Assembly (NCBI GenBank): GCA_000708835.1
Contig: DF237046.1
Span: forward strand, 11,961 to 75,960
Length of the DNA: 64,000 nucleotides
Reading direction: 5' to 3'
Source of the DNA: Klebsormidium nitens
Taxonomy: Eukaryota > Streptophyta > Klebsormidiophyceae > Klebsormidiales > Klebsormidiaceae
Shown here: positions 23,301 through 34,530 of the stretch, one piece after another
How the letters are laid out: the number at the start of each line of letters is the position of its first letter
Position numbering within the stretch: the stretch's first letter is position 1
The notes under the pieces: model-generated
Told to the model about the DNA's origin: nothing
Databases searched by the model: none
Seen by the model: the letters and a program-made list of their open reading frames with translations, nothing else
Made by a program: the position numbers and the translations under genes

Positions 23301-26026
23301 TTGCGAGGGATTGCCAGAGATCGTCAGAGGACTCGCTCATCAAGACAAAGCATGACGCTGACGCTGCGAGTACGAGTCTACCTTTGTCACCAAGTGTGTC
23401 AGGTTTTCTTATGCGGTCACAGAGGTGCTTCTAGCCTCAGGACTCGTTCTGTCACTCTCGCCAAGCCGCCACGTGTCGTCCTTTCAGGTGCTCCACCTGG
23501 CTCTCAACCCGGAGGTGGAAGCCCGGCGGACGCTGGCCAAGGACTCGCTAGAGGCCGAAGTCGAGGAGCTGCGCGCCAAGGTGGGCTCCTCTGTCATGGG
23601 TCTGTTTGCAGGGGTTGGGTGCGGGTTCCAACTTTAAGGACTCCGACGATCTGCTTACAGGGAACCTGTTTCCAGCAGATTGTATGGATCCAGCAATTTG
23701 TACGGAGTAAGGGCAGAACCGTGCGTACGTCGATCACGAAGCTTTTCTCTTAATTGCGCGTTGATGAACTCTACATTTTCTGATATATTCCTTCGGAGAA
23801 TACCGTTGATCTTTGCTGAGTCCTAAACTAGTTACATTTTGACTCATTACTTGAATCTTCTGTATCTGCACTCGAGCCCTGACTGAAGCACCACCCGTCA
23901 CATACAAATGTTTCACGTGTACTTGCGACAGGTGAAGCAACTAGAGGAGGAGGCACGGACTGGTTCTCGGTCCCCGGGGGAGGATCACCAGGTGGCGGAA
24001 GCCACGGAGGCGTCTGCGCAGGTGGCGGCACTGACCAACCGGGTCAACGCCATGGAGAAGCGGGAGAACAGGTGAGAAAGGCGGGACGGGTGGACGAGCA
24101 GATTCAAAGAGCACCTTCTGAAGATTGTATTCCCCGTGCACATTACAAAACTTCCCATTCTGGAAAAGTTCCACTGCGGGTCATTCTGGCAAGATGTTCT
24201 CCCGAGCTTGAGCGAGTCAGAAAGCAACAGATTCACGTGGAAGCTCAGAGAACATCTTCGAGATGTATGTCAGCAGTCTCACCAGTAAGCTCCCAGCGCG
24301 CGCAGGTACAAGCAGGTGTTTGCGGACAAGATCGCGGTGTTCCGGCAGGCGTGCACGCACCTGTTTGGCTACGGCATCGAGATGAGCGACTCGCAGGATG
24401 CCGCTACGGGTGCGCCCATCGCCACCTTTACCATCACGTCAATCTACGCCGACGACGAAGAGTGAGCCGCCGGGCCCAGCCATTTATGTGTTTTATTGAA
24501 GAAGATTCTCCTTTTTCTACAAGTCTTTCACGTCCTTCTGTGACAAGCTTTCTTGTCGCCATCCCATTCTGACCCTTTGGAGGACGATGGATGAGCCGTG
24601 CGCTCGTGTCGTCCTTTTTCCATGACCTCGATTTTCCCCACCTGCTCTGTTACATGCCAAGGAGAGGAGAGTTGCAGGCCCATGCTCCTTGCCAGACAAG
24701 TTTTTACATACTTAAATATGGGAGATCGTTTTGGAGAGCGAATCACTTCATGTGATCTTCAAAGACGGGGTTCCTTTCTTCCTCCTTTCCCTTCGCTCCT
24801 TTACCTTCTAATTCCGGACATCATCAATCTACTAAAAAGTCGTCCACGAAAATTCGCTACGGGCCTCTTGCGGCAATGATATCGGTTCTTTCATTCTTGC
24901 TCGCGCAATTCTACAAGACCATCTATGCTGGCAGCGAAGAGGACCACTCGCCTCCGTCTCAATCTGATCCTCCCTTCAATCCTGTAATCCGTTCTGGTTC
25001 TCGAGTACTTCGTCATTATTTTTGCCGTACCTCGAACAAGATTGAATCTCTGGGTAGGTAACAAGGCTGCAGAAAAGGAGTTGCGGCGAATAACTCTTCT
25101 TGGAGACGACCGATAAAGCACATCCTTGACAGAAGCTAGTTGCGTACAAGCACAAAAGGCCTGCCATTGCATCTTCCTTTGCGCGCCAGAAAACAATTAG
25201 GAGCACTGCTCTTGGCTGCGGTGGTATCTTACAGACAAGCGCCTCTCCGCTCGTCCAATTGACCTGCTACTTTTCCTCAAAGCCATAAATCGTGTTGCAG
25301 GGACCGGCTGATGTTCCAGTACCGTGAGGGCACCATGGACATGCTCGCTACTGACTTCTCGAGAACACCCGAAATGGTGCGACAGGTAGGCCACCGAATA
25401 TTGCCAGCATGCAACGGAACAAAGAACGTCGCTGTTCAGTGGTCCAAGCAGGTATGCACCATGAGGGCAGATGTAAACAGCGAGACAGAACTTGTTTCTG
25501 CTGGGAATCTTGCCGACCTGGCGAGTCGGGCGCAAAATCTGGTCTTTCTTATACGTCCTGCTTGTAGCTAGTTGACGAATCATGTCGATTGTGGGGTGTG
25601 CTGTGAAGCTACCACCATGACAAAGAGCAGCTGCCAATGAAGCATCTTCTTATAATCGCTCCCTTCGCACCTCTTCCCATCTGAACCGTCAAACGAGCCT
25701 AACCGCCAACAGGGTGCTTATCGTACTGCTGCCCACTCTTAGTGAGAGCTAGAGAGGATGCAACTTTTGTGTCCGAAGCCTCCGAACCCGTTAAGGAGAG
25801 AAAGATCATGTTGCATTATTGTGATTATAATTGGGAGAAGAGTTTGAGTCTAAGCCCGGGGGGCTATCTTGCCGCGCTAAGTAGGTTCTTTATGTGTCAA
25901 GGCCCTTTCCCTCCTGATTGTGTTCGAAACTTGCAGGTAAACGTGTTCCTTGACAGGTTCAAGTCGATACCTGCTCTCACCGCAAATCTTACTGTTGAAC
26001 TATTCAACAAGCACACGGTTACCTAG
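17338..26026 (+). CDS. MAD1: Mitotic spindle assembly checkpoint protein MAD1
   Basis: Coiled-coil checkpoint scaffold that recruits MAD2 to unattached kinetochores and nuclear pores. Thirteen exons: 17338-18042, 18263-18353, 18732-18865, 19269-19511, 19917-20150, 20733-20879, 21509-21694, 22627-22815, 23488-23580, 23932-24071, 24306-24461, 25301-25385, 25937-26026. They total 2493 nt, giving 830 residues, somewhat long for the family. A basic N-terminus is followed by a long Glu/Ala/Arg-rich coiled coil from about residue 160. The MAD2-interaction motif KVLHLALNP is at 643-651, split by intron 8. The C-terminal globular domain starts at RYKQVFADK (the human RLK Bub1-contact triplet corresponds to RYK here) and continues through ACTHLFGYGI to the conserved ending SIPALTANLTVELFNK. 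The frame reads through the possible donor at 17552, so exon 1 is taken as 705 nt. Confidence 0.93.
22771..23062 (+). repeat. Three tandem copies of the MAD1 exon 8 tail with its splice donor
   Basis: The true exon 8 end (22771-22815, coding ESRVGKGDYNRATTK, plus donor GTAGGG) is repeated at 22908-22970 and again at 23000-23062 in the same orientation. Copy 2 keeps the reading frame (one change, G to D) and an intact AAG|GTAGGG donor. Copy 3 has an in-frame TAG and a GTGCGG donor. Linker sequence (GTCAYGGATGG, YTTCRGTTTC) is also shared, so the unit is about 90-130 bases long. Confidence 0.88.
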
Positions 26027-26095
26027 GCCTTCATGCTCGTCAGGGAAGGCCTACTCTTACAGTGGCCGGAAGATGTGCAAAAGTACGAGGTGCTG

Positions 26096-26101
26096 AATAA
26101 A
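26096..26101 (+). terminator. Candidate MAD1 polyadenylation signal AATAAA
   Basis: A canonical AATAAA lies 70 bases after the MAD1 stop codon. This is the usual distance for a eukaryotic cleavage signal. Position is the only evidence. Confidence 0.45.
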
Positions 26102-27288
26102 CAGCGCGAGCAAGTAAGAACTGTTGAACGTGTCAGAGTGACATACGAAAGAGTGCTTGATTTATAAGGACAGGAAGGCAAAAGGAACATCTTGATCCAT
26201 AATTGAGAAAAATCGTCCTAGCTTCCAAGGCTGGAATGCCTGTACACAAAACTAGCTTTTGGTGCGGCTTTGCATATCATGGAATCTTCTTGTGAGTGGG
26301 GTTTGTAAATGCTGCCTACCAGGGCCCGGCCGCCTTTGTAACTGCGCTGTGCCGCACTCTGCACGAGACAACTACATGTGGATCCTACGTTTTCGGCAGT
26401 TCCAAGTCTTCAATCCCATTTATCTCGGAGCTCACGGTGAGCGTGGTGTCCTCAAGCAAGCTGTTGAATATTCGTCTGATATAGTATCGTAATACTTTCA
26501 GCACGCCCGCTTCAATTTCCGACGAAGACGGAAAGTTGTAACCAACCTCTTGCCAGTTGCCGACCATGATGGTTTCATTACACATTCGTTCATGGTTTCA
26601 TTGATTGATCATTGGACAATATCAACTTCTATCATGATGCATTTAGGTTGCTTGCCACGTGGTCACAATCGAAGCCTTTGATTGGGCCGATGATCGACTT
26701 GGCCCCGCTTGGCCCCTAGTGCATAATGCAGATTTCGGCATTCTAATTTCTGGGGTAGAGTATTTCCGGGTGTGCATAGTACGTACTACGTAACTCAGGC
26801 TCCGAGCGGCGAGGCTATCCCCGACTCCAGCGACCAATACTCGCGCCAGCTCAGTAGGTAGGTACTGTCAGACCGGTAGGCATCATACCTACCGGCCCAA
26901 TTTATTTTCAATCCTTGCGATGGCCGGGGCCCGGTACTGGACTTGGAGTCTGGACCCTTGCTACCCCTGCTGAGACGCCTTTCAGCAGGATTGCGTCCTG
27001 ACTCCTGGGCCCCTGCCCTGGCCCGTCATGAATGCGAAGGGAAGGTGCTGGTTACTGGTACTGCAGTACGTTGACCTTATCTGCATTCGAAAATCTTGAG
27101 CGACAGTGGACCCTGCTTCAGCTGAATCAAGTTTGTAGTCCTAGCACTGGCAGCTCGACTCCCTTCACATTTCCTTCACAAGCTCCTGGGGCCAGGAAAG
27201 TGTTGCACATTCACACTCTGAAAGGACGCCTCCTCTGTCCTTCTCCAGTGCAGAGCATTGCCCTTTAGCTGCATATTGAAATTTCTCA
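26102..27288. other. Intergenic region with GTAC cluster and one codon-like island
   Basis: Positions 26296-26484 form a small open frame (62 codons) whose middle reads like a protein (FVNAAYQGPAAFVTALCR), ending near a GTGAGC donor-like site. I find no partner exons and do not recognise it. Positions 26775-27070 carry GTAC/GTAGG microrepeats, including an 8-bp inverted repeat CCGGTAGG/CCTACCGG (26873-26880 and 26888-26895). The rest is the upstream flank of the patatin-like gene. Confidence 0.5.
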
Positions 27289-30200
27289 ATGGCGCCACTT
27301 CCTGATTGGGTCCCAAAGGCAGACGACCTCGAATATGGCCACAAGCGAGTGTTGGCCATTGACGGTGGCGGTATTCGTGGGATCCTTGTCGGTGAGCTGC
27401 GCCGGCCTTGTCATGTGATGCAATGCTTTATTCGCACTTTGCATTCATTGATCCAAAGCGCAGAGATTTCTGGAGTTAATTGCATTGTATTACCATCACC
27501 AACAAGAAGGGTCGAAGAACTTACTTGAATGTATCTTAGCAATTGCTTATGCATGGTCATCCTTCTTTGCCACGCCCTTGCGGCATTTGACTATTGCATA
27601 GCCTCCATTCGCAGCTGTGCTCGTGGTCTGCTCATCACTGTAAGCCTAGCTGTCTATTTCCTGCTGAGCATTATGAATACAGGTGGACCTCTGCCCTTGT
27701 TCTGGCACCTGAACCTCATCAGCTTCATCTCAATCGGCGCAGCCTGTTATTGTGTCTTGTAGCACTTACCGCCAATGTCCTTTCTGGCAGGGGTGGTCCT
27801 GGAGTACTTGGAACAGGCCATCTTGGAAGTGTTGAAGGAGGACAAGAAGCACGCCAATCTCACACGACAGGATATCTACTTGGCAGGTAGGCCTCTCAAG
27901 GTACAAAGTGGATTGGCACCAGAATGTGGATTCTGCCTTCGATTTGGGGTTCACTTCAGCCTACAAAAGCTGGCAATCGGCGCATGCTTTCAGACAACCT
28001 GGTCTTAAAGATTGTCACTGGACCCCAAGAGAACAAACACCTTCTTTGGCTTTGCACTAATTGGTGCATCCCAGGTTTTTGCAAGTGCAAGGTCTTCAAC
28101 AACGTGCGACCTATGCCTCCTCATTGTACCTCTACGTGACGCACTTCCTCCTGTGCATCTCTTTGCTCCTTACTTGATGCTTTTTCTCTTGCGTCTTTAG
28201 ACTTGCCGCCTAATGCTCATGCGGTCTTTGCATCTGTCGAAAATCTTCCAACATTTGTCCTCCTTGCCTGCAATGCACTCCCCTTACTCAATTTGCAGAT
28301 TACTTTGACATCATTGCTGGAACATCTACCGGCGGGCTTCTGGCTCTCTATCTGGCGGCGCGGGGAGACACTTATGACGAGTTGGGCGACATGGGGAGGC
28401 TGGGGCTAGAGAGGGAAATGCGGGAAGAGCCCAACAATCCAAAGCATCACAGGAAGGTAAGGCAATCAAGCAGGGGAGTACGAACCATTGAGCTATGCCT
28501 TTGGAACCAAACCAACCTAGCGGAGTCAAGCAATGCCTGGGTCTTAACTGAGATGGACTTGCTACCCCCCTGGGTGTCTTCTTTTGGCATTTGATAATAG
28601 GCAAAGGACAGCAATCAGACTCGATTCTGTGCATTGGAACCGGGTGAGTTTTGTGTTTAGAAACCAGGATGGGCTAACAAGCCTTATTGAAAGAAGGTAC
28701 TTTCAATACCGAAGAAAGTTTCTTCACTACAATTTAGTCGGAAGGCCAAATGTAAAGATGCGACCTTGCTTGGCAGGGAGGAGCGACTGCAGCTCTGCAA
28801 ATGTACCGAGCAAATGCTACGAAAATCTTCAAGAAGAAGGTGCCTGGCTGGAGTAAGGAAGCCCATCCTGAACTTCCCGCTTTTCAAGCTGCAATTTTTG
28901 TTGCATAGGATGCATCGCTGTGCACATCTGGACTCCGGCTAGGCCGCTTCAACTTGCCAGAAATCCAGACAAGTCAGATTGCTCTTGTCTAAGATAGCGG
29001 CAGGTCGTTCCCCACCTGCTACGGACACTGATGGGATCCTGTCTGTTGCTTTGCAGTCCCTGGAGTCGAGGCAATCAACAACGCCCTCTGTGGTTCCAAG
29101 TACGGCTGGAAAGGTATCGAGGGGGTTTTGCGCGAGGTCTTTGGGGACGACGAGGGGCGGAATCCCATGCTCAAGCTGACGGACCTGACGGTGAGTCTCA
29201 ATCACTAATGTAATCCGTTGATCCCAGCAGCTGCAGAAAGGTGGCATTTGCAAGGTGTTTCGCTACCCCCCATCTTTTGCTGTTGCCACACTCTGCTGCA
29301 GATAAGGTTCGACATGCCTTCTTGTTTCAGGGGATACTGAGATCACTGCTTTCAAGTGTTCCCTTCAGGCAGTCTTTGCTGCAGTGTGTTACTAGGACGC
29401 CCTTCTTGGACTGATGTAAGTCAAGGGTGACCACGGCTGTTCGACAAACGCAATGGCTGCCCATTCGACCGTGAGTCCCACTTCCCATCCAGGGCTCGGT
29501 ACTGATTCCCAGCTTCGAAACCAAGAAGACCTCCCCCTTCACCTTCTCCTACAACAAGTACACTGGCCGGTCCGGCTTCACTTACATGGCCAACGACCCT
29601 GTGGGCCGCTACGGGGCGGACGAGCTGCGCAACTTCAAGGCGGACTTCCCCCTCTGGCAGGTGGCACGCGCCACGTCAGCAGCACCCACCTTCTTCCCAG
29701 GTGCGAGCTTCCACCCCCCCTTATTAACACTCCGCTCCGAAAGATAGTCCTTGTGAGCTTCATGACACGTTTGTTGGTGCGCCGTAAAGCCTCCGTTGTC
29801 TTTTTGAGAGTGCGCTTCAGAAGTTCGTAGCGCAAGGAAGATGTCGGACTCCAATTCTGGTGGCATGGAAGACAATGGCCCACCGCGTTTTCCATCTTCT
29901 TCCACCGTGTTTAGACTTCGGTGCCGATCCTGACGGACTGATGGAGGTCGATGCAACGTAGGCAGTCACTTTGGCCGGATAAGAGCATCTGTCTAAGAGT
30001 TTCTCGAACACGAGCCTGTCCTCCGACCGAGTCATGTCCCCATTCTTGCGTGGTCCTGTCCAGCAGGTCGATCTCACCATCTCGGCAGTTAAGACCTTGC
30101 CGTGTGAAGAAGCTGTTTCATGCAGTGCTCTGGCTCGCGTCCTCCTTTGAGCAGCACTCTTGACTCCAGCATTCAAGGTTGACTGACGTCAACGGCCGCA

Positions 30201-32879
30201 GCTTTCGTTTGCAACCTATATAGCATATGTAACCAACGTTGTCTAAGTTCACACGGCCACCTGTGCACTTCTTTCCCAAGCTTTGGGGTTGAGCTGTCTG
30301 AAATCAGACCTGTGTCTGCAGTCGCTATCGTGAGCCCCTATGGGGATCCCCCAGTCAACAAAGAAGGCGTGAAGCCCCCTGAGTTTCCATACGAGCTGAT
30401 CGACGGGGGAGTGGTTGCCAACGACCCCGCCTTTCAGGTGAGCATATTCGCGCCTGGGTCTCCAGTCCCCTGTCCTTGAAACCCTGCATTTTAAAAGGCG
30501 CGGAAACCCTTCCACGCTTCGACTGATGTGGCGGTTACAGAGGCACAACCAGGCAGGCCAAAAGCATCCAGGCTGGAACTGCTTTCGGAGTGTCTCCAAC
30601 TGAATCTGGCTGTTCTGAAGGAGGGCACTCAGGATCATAACTGCCCGCTCGACTCGTGAGATGTTTTCGATCCGGCTTCGGGCGGCCAGTTGAAAAAGAC
30701 TTTTACTACGAACACTTCTGGCAAACCAATACGGCCGGACGATCGAACGTGGTCAAAGGAGTGGGCGGCACGTTGGGAGCCGCAAGCCTTCTCCTCGTGA
30801 GAGCAATTTGAAGCAGGCCGGCAAGCTGGGCCGAAGTCAACGAAAGACCTGCGCGCATGCTCGCAAGGGACACCATGAGAAAGGCAAATGCCCTGACTCT
30901 TTCCGTTACCGTTCCCCACAGGCCGTCTTGGTCCAGGCCCGCATGTACGGCGCGCACCTGAAGGAGAAAAATGCTATGAACGCCGATGATTGGCTGCTGC
31001 CCACAGACTTCGCGGTCTTGTCACTTGGGTAAGTGCCGCTCTAGTTTGTGGCAACCGTCGTCTGGGCGAGGCTGGCGTTCGCAGTAGACCGACAACAATC
31101 TCCGGGCTGGCTTTTGTAGGTCGCCCTTCACAAGGCGCGCCCCTCAAAAGCTAGGGCTGTTGAGATATCTGAGACGCTCTCTCAGAGGTTGGTAACAGCA
31201 GTTCAATGAGACCTGTCGAGACGCCGATTGCTTGTGCATCCGCCAGTTTTATGAGTCTACACTGTCTCTGACCCTGTTCACAAAAGTCACGGATTCGCAG
31301 TGAAACGCCTCTCTTTTGCAGAGCTTAATGATTGCTTCAGGACGCTCAATCATTTCGATGCTCCGGTCGATTCTCACCGCTTTCTGAAGACGGCCCGACT
31401 TGTTCCGCAAACCTAGTTGCAGTCCGGTTATGATGGTTCCCTCATCATATACCGTCCTTGAAGGCTTTCAACGAAGACATCTGCCTCGTAGCACGCTCTT
31501 TGTTAACGACTTTGTCGAGGCTGCCCCATATTCTACCGATACGTAAACGTTGAGGGTCACGCTTGGCGCTCCGGCTTGAACCTCTGGTTGCGTCAGACTC
31601 ACTTTGAGAATAATATTGCCGTCAACTACTGCGGTGCTCGTGCTTCTGCCTGGTTAAAACAATGCACAAGTCTTTTAACAGTGCACAAGTCTGGCCTGCA
31701 GGACCGGCACCGTCAAGTCGGCGGCTAACCAGGGGCGGGGGGCACAGCTGTCAATCGTGGCTGACCTCGTCACCAAGGTCCTGATGAGCGGCGCATCCGA
31801 TCTAGTTCACAGCTACTTCATGGCAATGATGGTAAGGCACAGCACCAAGACCTTAAACGCAGACCTTAAACTGAGGATTTGTCGAAAGATGTGAACACCA
31901 CGATTTGACGGTTGTCCACTTATCTACACATTTATCGACGGATCCAAGATTGCGTCTCCTCAGTCCATAGTGAATCTCATATAGCTTTCGTCATAGTTGG
32001 CCATCTGTTACAGCCATGTCTTGACTGGAAAGAGGCACGACACCAGAACAGGTCAGGTATCCATCAGGTATTCTCGCAGGAGCGATTACGATGTAAGCAG
32101 CCGGAATGTCGAATGTCGCTTTGTTTCGGGAGTGCTGCCCGATTCGAAGCCTGACCCAAAGTCGATATCAGCCACGTGGTGAAACCGCCCAATATCCGCT
32201 TCCCATTTGACAGCAGATCCTTCTAATCGCATCTGTCAAAGCTGGGAGGCCTGGCACTCTTTATTTTGCCCTTGGTCGAAGTCAAAGAGCCCGCTAGCAT
32301 TGATCGGTCAGCTTCATCACCTCCTTTACTTCAGACCTTCTCCTGGAAGGAGAATCCTTTCTTACCACATCTTCCAATGACTTCTAAGATTTGAACTTGA
32401 GGACTCTACCTGTAAGGACGGCAGACGAGACAGCACCTTTGTATTCCCCGAGTTTGGCGTCTATCTCAGCGCTTCACTTGAGCTCAACGACCAGCTTTCA
32501 TTTTTCCTCTTCTTAGGGCAACCTCCCAAAGGGCTCGGAGGGCCGTGACCAGTTCGAGCGCAACCCACCGTGCCCTTATCTGCGCATCCAAAAGACGGAC
32601 ACCAGCACCGACGACCCGAAAGAACTCGAAAAACTGGCGGACGACGTCCTCCGCAAAGCGCAGAAAGACGTGACGGCCGACGAGCGCAACACCTACAAGA
32701 AGTGCCTGAGTGCCATGGATGACGTCAGCGACAAGAACATGGACATGCTGGAGCATATCGGCGACTTCCTGGGGCGTTACTATACCGGGCGGCCGCTGGG
32801 GGACAGGCTGGAGCGGCCCAACCTGCTGAAGAACTATGTGCGGGAGTACCTGCTCGCCCCGAAGAAGAAGAAGAACTAA
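27289..32879 (+). CDS. Patatin-like phospholipase / lipid acyl hydrolase
   Basis: Ser-Asp dyad hydrolase that releases fatty acids from membrane or storage lipids (family knowledge). Ten exons: 27289-27391, 27791-27886, 28299-28456, 28777-28852, 29057-29190, 29493-29700, 30322-30437, 30922-31028, 31702-31831, 32517-32879. They total 1491 nt, giving 496 residues. The oxyanion motif DGGGIRG is at 25-31, the nucleophile elbow GTSTG at 74-78 (Ser76), and the catalytic aspartate is Asp286 in DGGVVAN. ATSAAPTFF and SLGTGT, typical of plant patatins, are also present. The exon 4 donor is taken at 28853 (A|GTAAGG), because the earlier GTGCCT would break phase with exon 5. The protein ends in a lysine-rich tail (PKKKKN) after a charged 120-residue last exon. 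No signal peptide is seen, so it is probably cytosolic. Confidence 0.93.
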
Positions 32880-34530
32880 GTTAAGGGCGGGGTTTGAGGG
32901 ATGTTAGCGATAGCATGGGTTGCATGTGTCTCCTGGCTCCTAAGGAGTTTGGTTTCTGTTTATTTCGTTCGTTTTTATTACGAGTAGTGCGACCACGTCA
33001 ATAGCGTTTCTTGGAACACCAGGCACCGTTATCAAGGGACGAGTTTATGGAGGTGAGTCGGCGGCAAGTTAGGCGAAGAGGGTAGCAGCCGTCGCAAGGA
33101 GCAGCCAGCTCGATTCGGAAGCGGATTGCGCCCCTTAAGGATGTTTGGTGGGGTTCAAGTAGTCAGGGTCGTACTTTGAAGAGGGTTTTGTGTAGTCTTG
33201 TAGTCGAACTCCCGAGTTAGGCGACTCGAAGTGGATTAGTTAGCAGCTTTTGCGCGAGAGCGAGCAGCTCGGCTAATGCGACGGATTGCGCCCCCGAGCT
33301 CATCAGCGCTTGTAGGCCTGCGGGCACGAGCGTGCAAATCGTTAGCGACATCTTTGCACGTTAGAACACGGTTCTGAGCCATTGACAATGCTTTTGACTG
33401 TCGTTCGGATCTCTAGCGCTGAAACTACAAGGATCTAGAGTTTGCTTTAGAAATCAGGATTGGGTTGAAGCAGGGTTCTACAGGCAGCCTGATGAGTGCG
33501 TGTCGGGCTGGCACCTTGAAAGTTTTGTTTAACCGTAATGTTTTCAAAGTCAGTCGAACAGCCTAGCAGCTGAGGTTCGGAGCGGGGTTCGGATTGCCTG
33601 GACATGATAATGCAAGTAGGCTGTGCTAAATCTGTCGTATAGATTGAATTGCATAGGTTTGATTCACTTTAAGACATTCATTACCTCTAATTAAGTATTT
33701 CGAAGTGTTGTTTCCCTGGTGTACCAATGTTCCGCTAAATGGCAAAACGATGTGGCTACTTCAAATCTTGTTCATCTTCATATGTAATTTAGATATGTCA
33801 ACTTCTCCGTTGATTCTTACTTGCAAGCTCTATATATTCAATCTTCGAAATCATACAATGCTTTGAGCTAAAGCTACCTAGTCAATCACACACAGTCGTA
33901 TACATGATCATCCATACGAGATCCATACAAAGCATGGCGACAATGATTGCTAAGGCGGGCGCGTCGAAACCGTGTCACATGGCCGTCTTGTGATGATAAG
34001 ATTTGTCTCGTAGCATGCCATGTCAGTATAAGTTCTATGTTAGGAGCTCTGAAATGATATTCCGGTTGTGGCTTTGATTACTGGGACGACAGTCTAGCAC
34101 AGATCGAAAGGCCCAAAGCATACGAACTTCGAAGACTTTGTGACACTGGTGACTGGCGCCTTTGATACGCCCAGCTGGCTCTTGGAAGCCCCCCATGCAG
34201 AAATTAAAATCCTCTCGTAATATTGCGAGCGCTGAGGAACCGGCAGAGCTAAGTTGCCGTTTCTGTGACTGCCCCCGGCTCCGCAGGTTTTCGGGGAGAT
34301 GAATTGACGGTACGTTGCCATGACGGTACGGATACGGCGTGTGATCACGTCGCTGGACCACAATTGAATTCTTCCGGGGGGTCACGCAACCATGATCTAC
34401 AGTAGCTCGTGTTCATGTGACGCTGGCTGTGCTACTGCCATTGCTGGGTAGGCCTCGTGCATGATGCAAGAAGTTGAAGTTCTCTCAAAGGAGATTCTAA
34501 AACTTTTGAAGAGGCGTCGAGTTGGTGAGC
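32880..34530. other. Intergenic region between two head-to-tail genes
   Basis: No exon series is recognisable. The phrase GGATTGCGCCCC occurs twice (near 33123 and 33283) in similar surroundings, suggesting weak local duplication. The second half is AT-richer and contains the presumed promoter of the DUF1350 gene. Nothing else can be supported. Confidence 0.55.
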
